A stretch of 64,000 nucleotides of DNA from Citrobacter koseri (GTDB lineage Bacteria > Pseudomonadota > Gammaproteobacteria > Enterobacterales > Enterobacteriaceae): the NCBI GenBank assembly GCA_900446925.1, contig UAVY01000011.1:62001-126000 (forward strand), in the 5' to 3' direction. The position numbers were made by a program, and so were the translations under genes. Shown in pieces: positions 29,278 through 39,614 of this stretch. The notes beneath the pieces are model-generated. The model was not told the origin of the DNA, did not search any database, and saw only the letters and a list, made by a program, of their open reading frames with translations. Positions within the stretch are counted from its first letter, which is position 1, and the number at the start of each line of letters is the position of its first letter.

Positions 29278-30207
29278 ATGGCACTGGAAAGCGGTATTGC
29301 ACAGCTGGTTGAGGCGTTTATCGCTGCGGGTCGCCCCTCTTCACGGGAGCAAAATATTGATGATCGGAGGGCTGGCTATATCGCCAGTACAGTACTTGCC
29401 GGAGAGACAGAAACGCGTGTACAGGTTGACGATATTGAAATTGATGCAATGACATTTCGCGTGGTTTCGCCACAGGCCTCTTCTGAAACGCTGCCCTGCG
29501 TTATCTACTATCATGGCGGCTGCTTCGTCAGCGGCGGGTTTGCTACACATGATAACCAACTGCGACAACTGGCGTACCACAGCGGTTGCCGGATTATTGC
29601 GGTACAGTATCGCCTTGCCCCTGAGCATACTTTCCCGGCCGCGCATGACGATGCTGAAAAAGGGGCAAACATTATCTGGAATCATGCTGAAGAACTTGGC
29701 ATCGATCGCAAGCGTATTACCCTTGCTGGCGACAGCGCTGGTGGACACCTGGCACTGGTCACCGCATTACGCCTGAAGCAGGCAAATCACTGGCAACCCG
29801 CACAGCTTGTGCTTATCTACCCCATGCTTGACGCAACCGCAGGGTTTAACAGCTACACCCGTCATGGTCTGGATTACATCATCACCCGAGATACGCTGCT
29901 TTCCGGCTATGAGATGTACTTACAGCAGACTGACCGTCAACATCCTGAAGTTAGTCCTCTCTGGCGGGATGATTTCAGCACTCTGCCGCCAGTACATATT
30001 ATTACGGCAGAATTTGACCCACTTTGCGATGAGGGTGAAGCACTTTATCAACGGCTCACGGAACAGGGCGTTGATTGTACCTGCCAACGCTACCTCGGCG
30101 TGATTCATGGATTTTTCCAGTTGGGCGGCGTTAGCCATGCCGCACGAAATGTAATGCGGGATATCGCCTGGCGTATTGGAAACCCATCTACAGGGACGAT
30201 TTATTAA
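29278..30207 (+). CDS. Aes-like alpha/beta hydrolase (acetyl esterase family)
   Basis: A 309-residue hormone-sensitive-lipase-family esterase. The oxyanion-hole motif YYHGGCFVSGG (about residues 77-87) and the nucleophile elbow GDSAGGHLALVTAL (Ser near 149) are clear. The catalytic Asp and His lie in AEFDPLCDEGEAL and GVIHGFFQLGG. It resembles E. coli Aes and lipase LipH-type proteins and probably cleaves short-chain acyl esters. It has AAAGGGAG before the ATG. It lies between the VapBC module and a decayed antitoxin gene, an island absent from E. coli at this site, so it was probably acquired. Confidence 0.82.
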   Translation: MALESGIAQLVEAFIAAGRPSSREQNIDDRRAGYIASTVLAGETETRVQVDDIEIDAMTFRVVSPQASSETLPCVIYYHGGCFVSGGFATHDNQLRQLAYHSGCRIIAVQYRLAPEHTFPAAHDDAEKGANIIWNHAEELGIDRKRITLAGDSAGGHLALVTALRLKQANHWQPAQLVLIYPMLDATAGFNSYTRHGLDYIITRDTLLSGYEMYLQQTDRQHPEVSPLWRDDFSTLPPVHIITAEFDPLCDEGEALYQRLTEQGVDCTCQRYLGVIHGFFQLGGVSHAARNVMRDIAWRIGNPSTGTIY

Positions 30208-30245
30208 TATCCACTTTTGTTTTCATCTTGAAAACATACCGTAGG

Positions 30246-30444
30246 ACATTGTCGTTGATAGAGTTTCTGGTTGACCGTAACGATCTGGAAAACCCGTTTT
30301 TTGAGCTGCTATCTGCCCGCATCCGTGATTACGAAAAGCACGCGCCAGAGTTCAGAGCACTCAATCAATGCCTGGATGACCGTCGCTCATATAAAAGCGC
30401 TCTCTGAGCGCTTTAAACTTCCTGCTGAAGCCTTTATCGAATAA
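30246..30444 (+). pseudogene. Remnant of a HigA/SehB-type antitoxin gene with internal deletion
   Basis: Two fragments resemble the two ends of HigA-family antitoxins. Frame 1 (30249-30404) reads LIEFLVDRNDLENPFFELLS then ARIRDYEKHAPEFRALNQCL, matching the N-terminal dimerisation region of YgjM/HigA. Frame 2 (30385-30444) reads AHIKALSERFKLPAEAFIE and stops, matching its C terminus. The helix-turn-helix core between them is gone and the join is out of frame. No toxin partner is nearby, so the gene is dead. Confidence 0.6.
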
Positions 30445-30465
30445 AGGAGGATTACCCCCTTTATC

Positions 30466-31455
30466 CTACTCTTCCTCGTTGCCGCCCTCTTCATAAGGGC
30501 CAAACGGTTTTGCTGGCAATACGATATAAATACCTTCAAAAACTGCGCCTGACGTCTCGTCGCCAAACAACTCCACTTGCAGTTGCACGCGTGCTTTACG
30601 GCCTCGCGCCAGCCTGTCCAGATCGCCGCTCAACGACCCCAGATCGGCAATTGCGCTGGGTTTGCCGCTGATGGGCCTGCTGTAGCGAATATGCGCATCG
30701 GCGAGAATAATCGTACCGCCCAGATGACGCTCGCGCAGCATGAGCCAGATCAGCCCCCAGCCGGTAAGCGTCGCCAGTGAAAACAAACTTCCGGCAAACA
30801 ACGTGTGGTGCGGATTCTGATTGCCCGTTTCAGGCATGGTCGTAATAAATTTCTGACCAGTGTACTGCTGAATGCGCACCCCCATTTTTTCACTTAACGG
30901 GATGTGCTCATACCAGGCCTGCTGAAGCTGCCCACACCAGTCGCCACGGTGCAGAATGTCATCCAGCGTCGCGACCGGTTTAATCATCAGAAAATGGCGA
31001 ACCGGCGTGGTTTGCGGGGTCGTGATTTCCCCTTGATTCACAAAGCCAAGTTTGGCGAAGAACGCTACCGCATCTTCACGGGCGCTACAGGTGACGCGTT
31101 TTACCCCTTCCTGGCGCGCCACGGACTCCAGGGTCATCGCCATCAACGTTCCCAGCCCTTTATCCTGAACAGACGGTTCAACGGCCATGAAACGAATAGA
31201 GGCTTCGTTATCCGCATTGATATACAAACGCCCTACCGCAACCAGGTTCCCCTCTTCATCCACCACCATTTGATGATGCGCCATCGCATCCCAGGCATCG
31301 CGTTCGGAGCCTTTCGGCTGGTGGAGCGGTTTGCGCAGCATTTCCCAGCGAAACTGGTAGTAACGCGCTAATTCTTCTTCTGTTTGCGGTACTCGAAGGT
31401 GATACATAGCTGTACTCTCTCTTGTTACCCGCGGCCACGCCGGAAGCTGGCTCAT
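30466..31455 (-). CDS. fabY: YiiD/FabY, acetyltransferase-thioesterase fusion
   Basis: A 329-residue protein with an N-terminal GNAT acetyltransferase domain (residues about 17-160, with the acetyl-CoA loop [10 protein letters not shown]) and a C-terminal hotdog thioesterase-like domain (about 180-320, [20 protein letters not shown]). This architecture is that of E. coli YiiD, reported as FabY, an initiator acetoacetyl-ACP synthase in fatty acid synthesis. The stop is at 30466 and the gene begins at 31455, overlapping the end of dtd by four bases (ATGA). It is intact and full length. I would expect an operon yihX-yihY-dtd-fabY. Confidence 0.93.
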   Translation of the reverse strand: MSQLPAWPRVTRESTAMYHLRVPQTEEELARYYQFRWEMLRKPLHQPKGSERDAWDAMAHHQMVVDEEGNLVAVGRLYINADNEASIRFMAVEPSVQDKGLGTLMAMTLESVARQEGVKRVTCSAREDAVAFFAKLGFVNQGEITTPQTTPVRHFLMIKPVATLDDILHRGDWCGQLQQAWYEHIPLSEKMGVRIQQYTGQKFITTMPETGNQNPHHTLFAGSLFSLATLTGWGLIWLMLRERHLGGTIILADAHIRYSRPISGKPSAIADLGSLSGDLDRLARGRKARVQLQVELFGDETSGAVFEGIYIVLPAKPFGPYEEGGNEEE

Positions 31456-31889
31456 ACCTGTAGCCAGAACGTTACGGGGCCATCATTGACCAGCGAGACC
31501 TGCATATCGGCAGCGAAACGTCCGGTTTGCGTGTTCATTTCCTGTTGGCGGCAGCGCTCAACAAAGTATTCATACAGCGCTTCAGCGCGATCCGGCGCGG
31601 CGCCTCTTGAGAAGCCCGGTCGCATACCGCGTTCGGTATCGGCGGCCAGCGTAAATTGCGACACCACCAGCACGCTTCCCCCCGCCTGTTGCACGTTGAG
31701 ATTCATCTTGCCTTCGGCATCGCTAAAAATTCGATAACCGAGCACGCGCTCGCACAGGCGATTCGCTTTCTGTTCGTCATCATCCCTTTCGACACCTAAT
31801 AACACTAAAAGTCCCTGGCCGATTTCACCCGTCACCTCGCCCTCCACGGTGACGCTGGCACGGGTTACGCGCTGAATTAATGCAATCAT
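31452..31889 (-). CDS. dtd: D-aminoacyl-tRNA deacylase Dtd
   Basis: A 145-residue homodimeric enzyme that removes D-amino acids mischarged onto tRNAs. The start [20 protein letters not shown] at 31889 gives exactly the family length, so the longer upstream frame is not used. Conserved motifs SQFTLAADT and the cross-subunit Gly-Pro motif ([11 protein letters not shown]) are present. It overlaps the 3' end of yihY by four bases and the 5' end of fabY by four bases, forming a tightly coupled operon. It is intact. Confidence 0.96.
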   Translation of the reverse strand: MIALIQRVTRASVTVEGEVTGEIGQGLLVLLGVERDDDEQKANRLCERVLGYRIFSDAEGKMNLNVQQAGGSVLVVSQFTLAADTERGMRPGFSRGAAPDRAEALYEYFVERCRQQEMNTQTGRFAADMQVSLVNDGPVTFWLQV

Positions 31890-32757
31890 GATTGGTCTGC
31901 TTCTTCTTGTTCTGCGGCTTGTTTGAGTTTGCGGTATTCCCCGAGAGTGACAGTTATTTCGGCACCAAGCAAGACGATACACCATGTCCAGTACACCCAG
32001 ACAAACAAAATGGGGATAACCGCCAGCACGCCGTAAATCAACTGATATGACGGGAACATGGTGATATAAAGCGCGAATCCTTTCTTTCCTGCTTCGAACA
32101 GTACCGCTGCGACAAAAGCGCCGACGACGGCATCGCGGTTTGGTACGCGCGTGGTCGGCACAATGCTGTACAGCAGCCAGAACGAAATCCAGGAGAGAAT
32201 CAGAGGGAATACCCTCAGGACGTTATCGATAACCGTGTTGAGCTCGCTGGCCCAGCGCAGAGAAAGCAGATAGGAGCTGATCGCCAGGCTGGCGCCCGCC
32301 AGCAGTGGCCCCAGGGTCAGAATCATCCAGTAAACGGCGAAAGAATACACCTTTGGACGCGTGCGTTTGCTACGCCAGATGGTGTTCAGGGCGCTGTCGA
32401 TGGCATACATCAGCAACAGCGCCGTGACGATCAGTCCACAAGCGCCTACCGCCGTCATTTTGTTGGAATTTGCGACGAACTGCTCAATATAACGCTGAAT
32501 AACATCTCCCGTCGCCGGGATGAAGTTAGCAAAAATAAAATGGCGTAACTGGAGGCTGACATCGGAAAACATGGGAAAGGCGGCGAAAAGCGCAAAAACG
32601 ACGGCGATCAACGGCACTAACGAGAGCAACGAGACATAGGCCAGGTTCCCCGCCAGGGTGGTCATATTGTCCTCGTCAATGCGCTGCCACAACAGTTTAA
32701 GCCAGGCCTGACTGGACGCGTATGATGCCTGGCTTTTTGATGCACGTTTTTTAGCAT
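31886..32757 (-). CDS. yihY: YihY family inner-membrane protein (one base missing near the start)
   Basis: A UPF0761/YihY family membrane protein with about six helices and the conserved core [20 protein letters not shown] and [20 protein letters not shown]. It was once called ribonuclease BN, an assignment later withdrawn. The long frame begins at MWQRIDEDN, but the family start is MLK at ATG 32757. The frame is lost near 32705, where CAGTCAGGCCTGG should carry one more G ([15 protein letters not shown]). Adding it gives 290 residues, as in E. coli. The ATG lies within the last codons of yihX (ATGCTAA), so the pair is coupled. Confidence 0.9.
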
Positions 32758-33350
32758 AACAACTTCGCGAAATAATCCGGGATGGTCGTTTTATCCGTCA
32801 CCAGAATACTGGTGATCCCCAACTGGTTAGCCCCTTCTATATTATCGGCGTTATCGTCAAAAAAGACCGTATCGGCGGCGGAAAAACCTTCTGTCTGCAA
32901 AACATGCTGGTAAATCCGCACCTCAGGTTTACGCATGCCCAATTCCTGGGACAGATAAATATGATCGGCAGCCTGGCGAACTTCAGGGTATTCATCCGGC
33001 CAGAAGGTCGTATGCAGACGGTTGGTATTAGACAATACGACGACACGATGCCCCTGCTCGCGAAGCTTATGCATGATGTCGATAACCTCGGGCCGTAATG
33101 CGACAAATACCGCCTGCCAGCCGTGGGAAAATTGCTCATAGCTCAGCGGCAACGCCATCTCATGGCACAATGCTTCTGCGAAGGCTTCATCAGTGATCTC
33201 CCCCCGCTCATGCTGATGAAACGCCTCTCCCATCGTAAAACTTTGCTTCAACGAAGCCAGCGGGACACGGCTCAGGTCACTCCATGCACCTAACACGCGG
33301 TTGAAGTCGATATCGACAATCACATTACCTAAATCAAAGATATAGAGCAT
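32751..33350 (-). CDS. yihX: Alpha-D-glucose-1-phosphate phosphatase YihX
   Basis: A 199-residue haloacid dehalogenase-family phosphatase. The start [20 protein letters not shown] at 33350 follows GGAGAG and gives the E. coli length; the longer upstream extension is not used. HAD motif I is FDLGNV (nucleophile Asp in DLGN), motif [12 protein letters not shown], motif III the GMRKPEV Lys and motif [11 protein letters not shown]. It releases glucose from glucose 1-phosphate and is tied to glycogen turnover. It is the first gene of the yihX-yihY-dtd-fabY operon. Confidence 0.96.
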   Translation of the reverse strand: MLYIFDLGNVIVDIDFNRVLGAWSDLSRVPLASLKQSFTMGEAFHQHERGEITDEAFAEALCHEMALPLSYEQFSHGWQAVFVALRPEVIDIMHKLREQGHRVVVLSNTNRLHTTFWPDEYPEVRQAADHIYLSQELGMRKPEVRIYQHVLQTEGFSAADTVFFDDNADNIEGANQLGITSILVTDKTTIPDYFAKLLC

Positions 33351-33480
33351 GATCCTCTCCTTGCAAGCCGTGGATGAATAACTGTAGCGGGAAAGCAGGA
33401 GTTTGACTATGCGCCGGACAGGGAAAAAATCGACTAACGCAAACGGAAAAAGGCGATGCAATGCATCGCCTTAACACTTT

Positions 33481-33618
33481 TTGCCGGATGGCGGCTTTGC
33501 CTTATCCGGCCTACAAAATAGCCCGTAGGCCCGGTAAGCGGTAGCGCCACCGGCGCCTGCCGGATGGCGGCTGTGCCTTATCCGGCCTACAAAATAGTCC
33601 GTAGGCCCGGTAAGCTAT
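33481..33618. repeat. REP/BIME cluster upstream of yihX and downstream of the autotransporter
   Basis: Two near-identical copies of a REP pair are repeated in tandem: GCCGGATGGCGGCTTTGCCT ... CCTACAAAATAGCCCGTAGG ... GCGCCACCGGC, then the same with GGCTGTGCC. The tandem copy suggests recent BIME amplification. Confidence 0.92.
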
Positions 33619-33631
33619 CCGCCGTTATGGT

Positions 33632-36359
33632 TCAGAAGCTGTATTTCACCCCCAACATCGCTGCGGTATCACTGTAACTGTTGTCGCCTACCTGCTGAGC
33701 TACATTCCCCCACACCTGCAAACGCGGGTTAATTTGCCCTTCCACACCAACTTTCAGCTCACCAATATTTTTGGTGCCGCTGATTTCATCCCGGATCGCC
33801 CCCATCTGGACGCTCTGGTTATGGGTATTGTGGAGCCAGTTTGCTTCAACAAACGGCTGAAACTCGCGGCCTTTGCCATCATCAATGGCGTTATGGCTCT
33901 TCAGGTATGCACGCACACCGAGTCGGGTCATCAGGTGGCCGTCAGTTTTGTCTTTCACCTGAGTGCCGTTGCTTTCACGGTGCGAGTCAGCCTGCACGTC
34001 CATCCAGGTCACCTGGGCTTTTGGCTGGAGCCAGTAACTCGTACGCTCGCTTTCGCCTATCAGGAAGGTGTATCCCCCTTCGATGGATGCCGTGATACCG
34101 TCAGATTTGTATTTTTCACTGGCAAGATGGTCACCCTGCACGGTGTTATCAAACCAGTTATAGAGCACCCAGCTATCCAGATACGTCCCGGTTTTATCCG
34201 CTTCATTCGCATACCACGTCGCATACACCCCCGCGCTGTAGCCGTTCACATGACCGCGTGAAGCGTAGCCATTATGGGTGTTATGCGTTTTACTTTTCTG
34301 ATTGGCGTAACCTGCCATCACACCCAGATGCCAGCGGTCGAGACCATCGCTGCTCCACTGCGCCAGGTCGCCGCCAATCTGCAATACATAGCGATTAGCC
34401 TGCGTTTTCAGCTGTTTGCTGCCATCAGTAAAGCGCATATGACCACCTACGTTACGCATCCACATGCTGGTCACTTTCTGCTCGCCCGTTAACATGTCGG
34501 TGTACTGGGTTTCACCCAGGCGATCGTGCAGACGGGTGATAAACAGCGTATTGGCGGCATAGTTGTTCGCCAGATAGCTACCAAACTCAGGGCGGTATTG
34601 ATGTTCACCAGGTTCAGGCGCTGGCGGCAGCGGTGGCTCTGGTGGCGCGGGGGGATCAACAGGATCGACCGGTCCTGGTGGCGTTGGTGGTTCCACGGGA
34701 TCAACCGGCCCTGGTGGTGCTGGCGGGTCCACCGGGTCAACCGGTCCCGGCGGTGTTGGTGGATCGACCGGGTCCGGGTTTTCTGGTTCCGGTTCCGGCT
34801 CAGGTTCTGGTTCTGGCTCCACCGGGCTTAGCTGGCTGGTGAGATACCAGTTGCTGGCATTTTTCACCACGTCATAGTCATAGCCGCCCGCCACAATACG
34901 TCCGGCTTTGGTGAACGTTCCGTCGGAAACGCCCTCAACGTCCACAATCTCAATGCCGTTAAGGGTCAGATCGCCCACACCGCCGATGTTATTGATGCCT
35001 ACGTTGGTATTGCCGGAGGTATCCCCTTTAACGATCAGTTTATCGGTAAAAGAGTCATCGCCTTCAAGCACGGTGTTCAACACCAGTAACGCATCTGTGC
35101 CGGTGTAGTTGCCCATCACGGTCAGGGTTTTAAAGGTACTTTCGTCATCGCGGGACACGCCATCTGCGCTATAACGCAATGTGGCCTGGTTCAGCGTCAG
35201 AGTAGAGACCACAGAGTTCCCGGTCATCGTCCATTCGCTGTTTGCACCGTTCATGTTGAGATTTATTGTGGCACGAAGCGATGTTGTATTTTCCAATTGT
35301 GATGAGTTGGCTATACCGACAAACTGGCTGCCATCATCCATTGTAAGGTCAATAATGCCACTCGAACGTGCATACAAATTGCCCTCAATATCATAGATAC
35401 CAGAGCTTGCGGTATCCGTTGCGGCATCCCAGGAGCGGATTAAACCTTTACTTTGGTAGGCATACATCGCATAGGCATTATTGCCTGTCGCTTTAATGGT
35501 TGTATTCCCACCCAGATTTACTCTGGAAAAGTCACTGTTGGCGTAAGCATAGATACCATTCGCCCCGTTCCCGGTTGTCGTGATATCAGTGTTATTAAGG
35601 TTAATCTCACCTTTTCGTCCCGCATAAACCCCATGAGCATTCGAACCAGAAGTGGTGATTTTTGCAGTCCCATTGATCGTGACATCCGCAACGCCCGCCG
35701 CGCTACCAAATAAATCTCCAGGATCTTTACCAGCGTAAATACCATAGCCAGAATTTGCACCCACCATTACCTCGGGTTACAACATCAGCATCCCCATGAA
35801 TAATAATAGAAGATTTCGCACTCGTATTTACTCTGGAGATATTTGCGCGTAGTCCCATGCCGTCAGAAGCATCGACAGAAACATTACCGCTGACTTCAAC
35901 AACAGAGTAAGCGCTGTTAAGTTCGCGTCCCAGATTAATCCCATCAGAACTGGTTCCAGTCGTGGTAATCTTAATATTTTCCGCTTCCAGCCTCCCCCCT
36001 GCGTTTTTAGAGTGAATACCGTCAGCTTCAGAGCCCGTGGTGTTAATTACCAGGTCTTTAAATTTGTACCCCGTTGAATCAAGATAGACTCCCCACCCCT
36101 GAAGCGGTGTGGTTATACCATTCTGGCTGGTATTAATTAATACTTCATCAAACGTGGTGTAATCACGAGAACCACCATTCAGAGGATTACCAAAATAATA
36201 GATCGTCGTATCATCGCAGAAAAATTGCGTACTGGAGGATTGGCTACATCCTGCTGCCAGAACGTGTCCGCTCAACCCGCTCAACGCCAGCGCACTGGCA
36301 ATACAGAGCGCGAGCTTTGCCGGGATCGGCGTTTTTTGAATAAGACGAGAAGATTTCAT
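33632..36359 (-). pseudogene. AIDA-type autotransporter, one frameshift
   Basis: A type Va autotransporter of about 908 residues. An N-terminal signal peptide (MKSSRLIQKTPIPAKLALCI ... VLAAG) leads into a beta-helical passenger with recurring G-x-Y-A and N/T-rich turns (GIYAYANSDFSRVNLGGNTT). A proline-rich linker of repeated PVDPP units follows, then the 12-stranded barrel (EFGSYLANNYAANTLFITRL ... MLGVKYSF) with the C-terminal aromatic needed for outer-membrane insertion. An extra G near 35763 splits the passenger; removing it joins DVVTRGNGGANSGYGIYAG. It is absent from E. coli at this site. Its role is inferred as adhesion or autoaggregation; I do not recognise a named protein. Confidence 0.87.
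34600..34835. repeat. Tandem coding repeat for the proline-rich linker
   Basis: About 230 bases of imperfect repeats encode PVDPPxPPG units (five to six copies) followed by a PEPEPEPEPEP run on the amino-terminal side, in the autotransporter linker. Length changes by slipped-strand pairing are likely here. Confidence 0.8.
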
Positions 36360-36754
36360 GAGAGCCACCTTTTCCGTAAGGCTTTTTTATTCGGATAAAA
36401 GCATCAAAGACGCGTGCATAAGATATTTATAAAAGGCGAAATCCATCCGCTCATCTTTAAATAATTAAAGAGTCAGAGTTCAAAAGGCGTAATGAATTGT
36501 CACCTTAGCAGAATAAATACAAGTATTCATTTAATCTGTCAATGTACGGCAGGGACTCATGAGATAACAGTAAATAAAATGCACCTTATTTATTGGCATT
36601 ATTCTTAATAACTATTTTTATAAAATAAAAGCATCCCTGGCAGGAAAATAAACGTCTTATAAAACAACAGCTATCAGGGTAACAATAAGCAGGCGGTTTT
36701 ATTTTAAGATTTTTATATCACCACCAGGATGATTATATATTTAGCAAAAAGGTG
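36360..36754. other. AT-rich region upstream of the autotransporter
   Basis: Nearly 400 bases without a gene separate the autotransporter start from the yihW terminator. The region is A/T-rich with several ATTTATT/TAAATA tracts and must carry the autotransporter promoter. No clear operator, repeat or RNA was seen. Confidence 0.55.
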
Positions 36755-36786
36755 AAAAAGAACCGTCTAAAAAGACGGTTCTTTTT
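36755..36786 (-). terminator. Bidirectional-looking terminator after yihW
   Basis: AAAAAGAACCGTCT and AGACGGTTCTTTTT form a perfect 14-bp inverted repeat around a four-base loop. It has a T run on either strand and ends the yihW transcript. Confidence 0.88.
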
Positions 36787-36795
36787 ATAACCCCT

Positions 36796-37599
36796 TCAGA
36801 CTGACGTTGCGTCATCCTGGCCTGGGCTAACCTGGACGATCTCAACCTGCTGTGACTGAAGCAGGTTATGCAATGCCGGGCCAGGGTACTCATCAGTAAA
36901 CAGCGCCGTTACCTGCGACACGTTGCCAATCTCTACCGCTGCGGAAGCATGGTATTTCGTATGATCGGCAGCAAGGAGGATATGCCGGGAGTGAGCCATC
37001 ATGGTTTTCACCACGCTGGCTTCATTGACGTCAAACTCCAGCAACGCGCCATCGCTTTCTATTGCGCCGACGCTGGTGACAAGATAGTCCGCACGAAACC
37101 CCGCCACAAACGCCGTCGCAGAAGGGCCGATAATGCCGCTGTTATGCGGGCGAAGCGTTCCGCCGGGCACCATCACTTCAAAACGCGGATTATTGTAAAG
37201 AATATGCGCCACACGCAGGCTGTTAGTGATAATTCGCAGATGATTGTGGTTTAACAGCGCCCGTGCTACCTGTTCAACAGTCGTACCAATGGTGATAAAG
37301 ACCGTGGAGCCGTCTGGAATATAGTCCGCCACCGCTTCCGCGATGGCTTTTTTCTCTTCCGTCCAGGAGACTTCACGCTGCTCAAAGGCGGTATTCACAA
37401 CGCTGGAAGCCCGTCCCGCGCCACCGTGATGACGCGTAATCAATCCCTGATCGCTCAGTTTGCGGATATCGCGACGCACGGTCTGCGTGGACACATCCAG
37501 CAGGCCAGCCAGTTCGTCAATATTCATGTAACCGCGCTCGCCAATCAGCGCCAGCAACTGATCATGCCGTGGGTTACCGGTCAGTTCAGTAAGACTCAT
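36796..37599 (-). CDS. yihW: DeoR-family repressor of sulfoquinovose genes YihW (CsqR)
   Basis: A 267-residue DeoR-type repressor with the N-terminal helix-turn-helix (NIDELAGLLDVSTQTVRRDI, residues about 26-46) and a sugar-phosphate-binding C-terminal domain (SVGAIESDGALLEFDVNEAS, FDVNEASVVKTM). In E. coli YihW/CsqR represses the yih genes and is relieved by sulfoquinovose or its derivatives. The start at 37599 follows GAGGAATTTGC and matches MSLTELTGNPRHD of the family; the longer frame is not needed. A strong terminator follows. It is co-oriented with yihV. Confidence 0.95.
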   Translation of the reverse strand: MSLTELTGNPRHDQLLALIGERGYMNIDELAGLLDVSTQTVRRDIRKLSDQGLITRHHGGAGRASSVVNTAFEQREVSWTEEKKAIAEAVADYIPDGSTVFITIGTTVEQVARALLNHNHLRIITNSLRVAHILYNNPRFEVMVPGGTLRPHNSGIIGPSATAFVAGFRADYLVTSVGAIESDGALLEFDVNEASVVKTMMAHSRHILLAADHTKYHASAAVEIGNVSQVTALFTDEYPGPALHNLLQSQQVEIVQVSPGQDDATSV

Positions 37600-37631
37600 G
37601 CAAATTCCTCGAAAAACCATTGCCTTACATT

Positions 37632-38528
37632 TTATACAAAAAGTGACAGAAAAGATCGGGTTTGATCACAGTCAGGGATTCCGGCACGCCCGCCTGGTCG
37701 GGTGCATTTCAGTGCGGCCACGCCGCTGGCAAACCTGACGGCCTCTTCGACCGGCGTTCCACCCGCCAGGCTAAAGGCGAGCGCACCGTGAAAAACATCC
37801 CCCGCGCCGGTGGTGTCGACAACCTCTACCGGGAATCCGGGTTGATGCCGGAAGACATTATCGTCTAACCAGTCGCATCCTTCACCGCCGCGCGTGACAT
37901 AGACATGTCCATTTGTGAGCATTTGTGATTTTTTTAACGCGCTTACGGTATCCTGTATTCCCGTCAGGCGCGTCAGACCCGGTTCAGAGAAGGCGGCATG
38001 ATCGCTTAACGCCACCAGCTCGCTGATGTCCTGTGGCGTCACATCGCCATCCAGAACCGTCATGACTCCGGCCCGGCGCGCCAGCGTGAACGCCCGTTTA
38101 GCCCCTTCATGCCAGCGAACATCCGCCAGCACCACATCCCATTGAGAAAAGTCGATCTCATTAAGCCAGTCAGCGTCATGCAATAAATCCGGGCTGGGAT
38201 AATTGACGATAATCCGCTCCCCTTTCGCATCAACGATGACCGCAGACTGTGAGGACTTCGCCCCCGCGTAACGCCGGGTATAGCGGGTATTTACCCCCAG
38301 GGATTCCAGCTCCGCCAGCAGGCTGTTTCCGGTGTCGTCATCTCCCACACGCCCAATAAAGTCCACCTGCGCCCCCAGTTTCGCCGCAGCCACTGCGGCA
38401 GTTGCAGCAGGCCCGCCGCCCACTTCCGTATAACGTTTCGCCACATATTTACCTCCTTCAGTCGGTAAACCTTCAACGTAATAGATGCGATCCATCACGG
38501 TGATACCCACACAAGCAACACGAATCAT
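37632..38528 (-). CDS. yihV: 6-deoxy-6-sulfofructose kinase YihV
   Basis: A 298-residue PfkB/ribokinase-family enzyme that phosphorylates 6-deoxy-6-sulfofructose at C1. Family motifs are the substrate-binding GGGPAATAAVAAAKLG, the PfkB signature 2 and anion hole DTTGAGDVFHGALAFSLAGG (catalytic Asp in GAGD), and the start IRVACVGITVMDRIYYVEGL. Start ATG 38528 (MIRVACVG) is chosen over 38534 for family length. It is the only catabolic gene of the cluster on this strand and lies upstream of yihW. It faces yihU across a 166-bp promoter region. Confidence 0.95.
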   Translation of the reverse strand: MIRVACVGITVMDRIYYVEGLPTEGGKYVAKRYTEVGGGPAATAAVAAAKLGAQVDFIGRVGDDDTGNSLLAELESLGVNTRYTRRYAGAKSSQSAVIVDAKGERIIVNYPSPDLLHDADWLNEIDFSQWDVVLADVRWHEGAKRAFTLARRAGVMTVLDGDVTPQDISELVALSDHAAFSEPGLTRLTGIQDTVSALKKSQMLTNGHVYVTRGGEGCDWLDDNVFRHQPGFPVEVVDTTGAGDVFHGALAFSLAGGTPVEEAVRFASGVAALKCTRPGGRAGIPDCDQTRSFLSLFV

Positions 38529-38694
38529 GGTCATTCCTTAAGCATTTCGGGATGCGATTATTTTAATTTCGCAAAATGTTTAAAAAGTGACGGCTGTCAA
38601 TTTTTTGACCATAAATTACAAATACGATCAAAAACAGACAAAATCAGCGTCACGCAAGTGACAAAAAATGACATTCACGTTTCAGGAGAACGAT
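38529..38694. promoter_or_regulatory. Divergent yihV / yihU promoter region
   Basis: This short gap between yihV and yihU contains repeated TGACAxxxxTGACA-like motifs (GTGACGGCTGTC, AAGTGACAAAAAATGACATT) and AT-rich -10-like stretches. CsqR operators are expected here by analogy with E. coli. A Shine-Dalgarno AGGAGA precedes the yihU ATG. Confidence 0.5.
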
Positions 38695-39592
38695 ATGGCA
38701 GTGATTGCATTTGTCGGATTAGGCCAGATGGGTTCGCCCATGGCGAGTAATTTGCTCAAGCAGGGCCATCAGCTCAGCGTCTTTGATGTGAACCCCGACG
38801 CCATACAGACCCTGGTGGAAAAAGGCGCTCGTCCGGCCAGCAGCCCGGCGCAGGCGGCGAAAGAGGCCGAGTTTGTCATCACAATGCTACCTAATGGCGA
38901 TCTCGTTCGCAGCGTGTTATTCGGCGATCAAGGCGTTTGCGAAGGCTTGTCGCAGGACGCGCTGGTGATCGATATGTCCACCATCCATCCGCTACAGACG
39001 GACAAACTTATCGCAGATATGTGTGCCAGAGGGTTCAGCATGATGGATGTCCCGGTCGGTCGAACGTCCGATCACGCCATTGCGGGGACGTTGCTATTAC
39101 TGGCAGGCGGCAGCGCAGAACAGGTGGAGCGCGCAACGCCGGTACTGATGGCGATGGGCAATGAGTTGATTAACGCTGGCGGCCCCGGCATGGGGATTCG
39201 CGTAAAGCTTATCAATAACTATATGAGGCATCGCGCTGAATGCGCTTTCTGCCGAAGCCGCCGCGTTATGCGAAGCGCTGGGCCTCTCCTTCGACGTCGC
39301 GTTAAAAGTGATGAGCGGAACCCCGGCAGGCAAAGGCCACTTCACCACCTCCTGGCCGAACAAAGTGCTGAAAGGCGACCTTTCTCCCTCCTTCATGATC
39401 GATCTGGCGCACAAAGACCTGGGGATTGCGCTGGATGTTGCCAACCAACTGCATGTGCCGATGCCGCTCGGCGCCGCATCCCGTGAAGTTTATAACCAGG
39501 CTCGCGCCGCCGGTCGTGGCCGGGAAGACTGGACAGCCATTCTCGAACAGGTGCGTAACAGCGCCGGATTACCGAACAAATTCAAAATGTAA
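38695..39592 (+). pseudogene. yihU: 3-sulfolactaldehyde reductase YihU, one frameshift
   Basis: An NADH-dependent beta-hydroxyacid-dehydrogenase-family enzyme that reduces 3-sulfolactaldehyde to 2,3-dihydroxypropane-1-sulfonate. It has the Rossmann motif [19 protein letters not shown], the substrate-binding [18 protein letters not shown] and the catalytic Lys region [11 protein letters not shown]. An extra G near 39226 (ATGAGGCATC for ATGAGCATC) breaks the frame; removing it gives [20 protein letters not shown] and 298 residues in total, the E. coli length. Start ATG 38695 has AGGAGA upstream. It is first in the operon yihUTS-QPO-ompL. Confidence 0.95.
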
Positions 39593-39614
39593 CGACTGAA
39601 TAAAGGAAAACTGA

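Noticed and set aside
29130..29312. 60-residue frame before the Aes-like gene
   Set aside because: No ribosome site, no recognisable domain, overlaps the start of the esterase; probably chance.
34633..34842. Plus-strand frames over the autotransporter linker repeats
   Set aside because: These are low-complexity translations of the PVDPP repeat DNA on the other strand, not a collagen-like protein.
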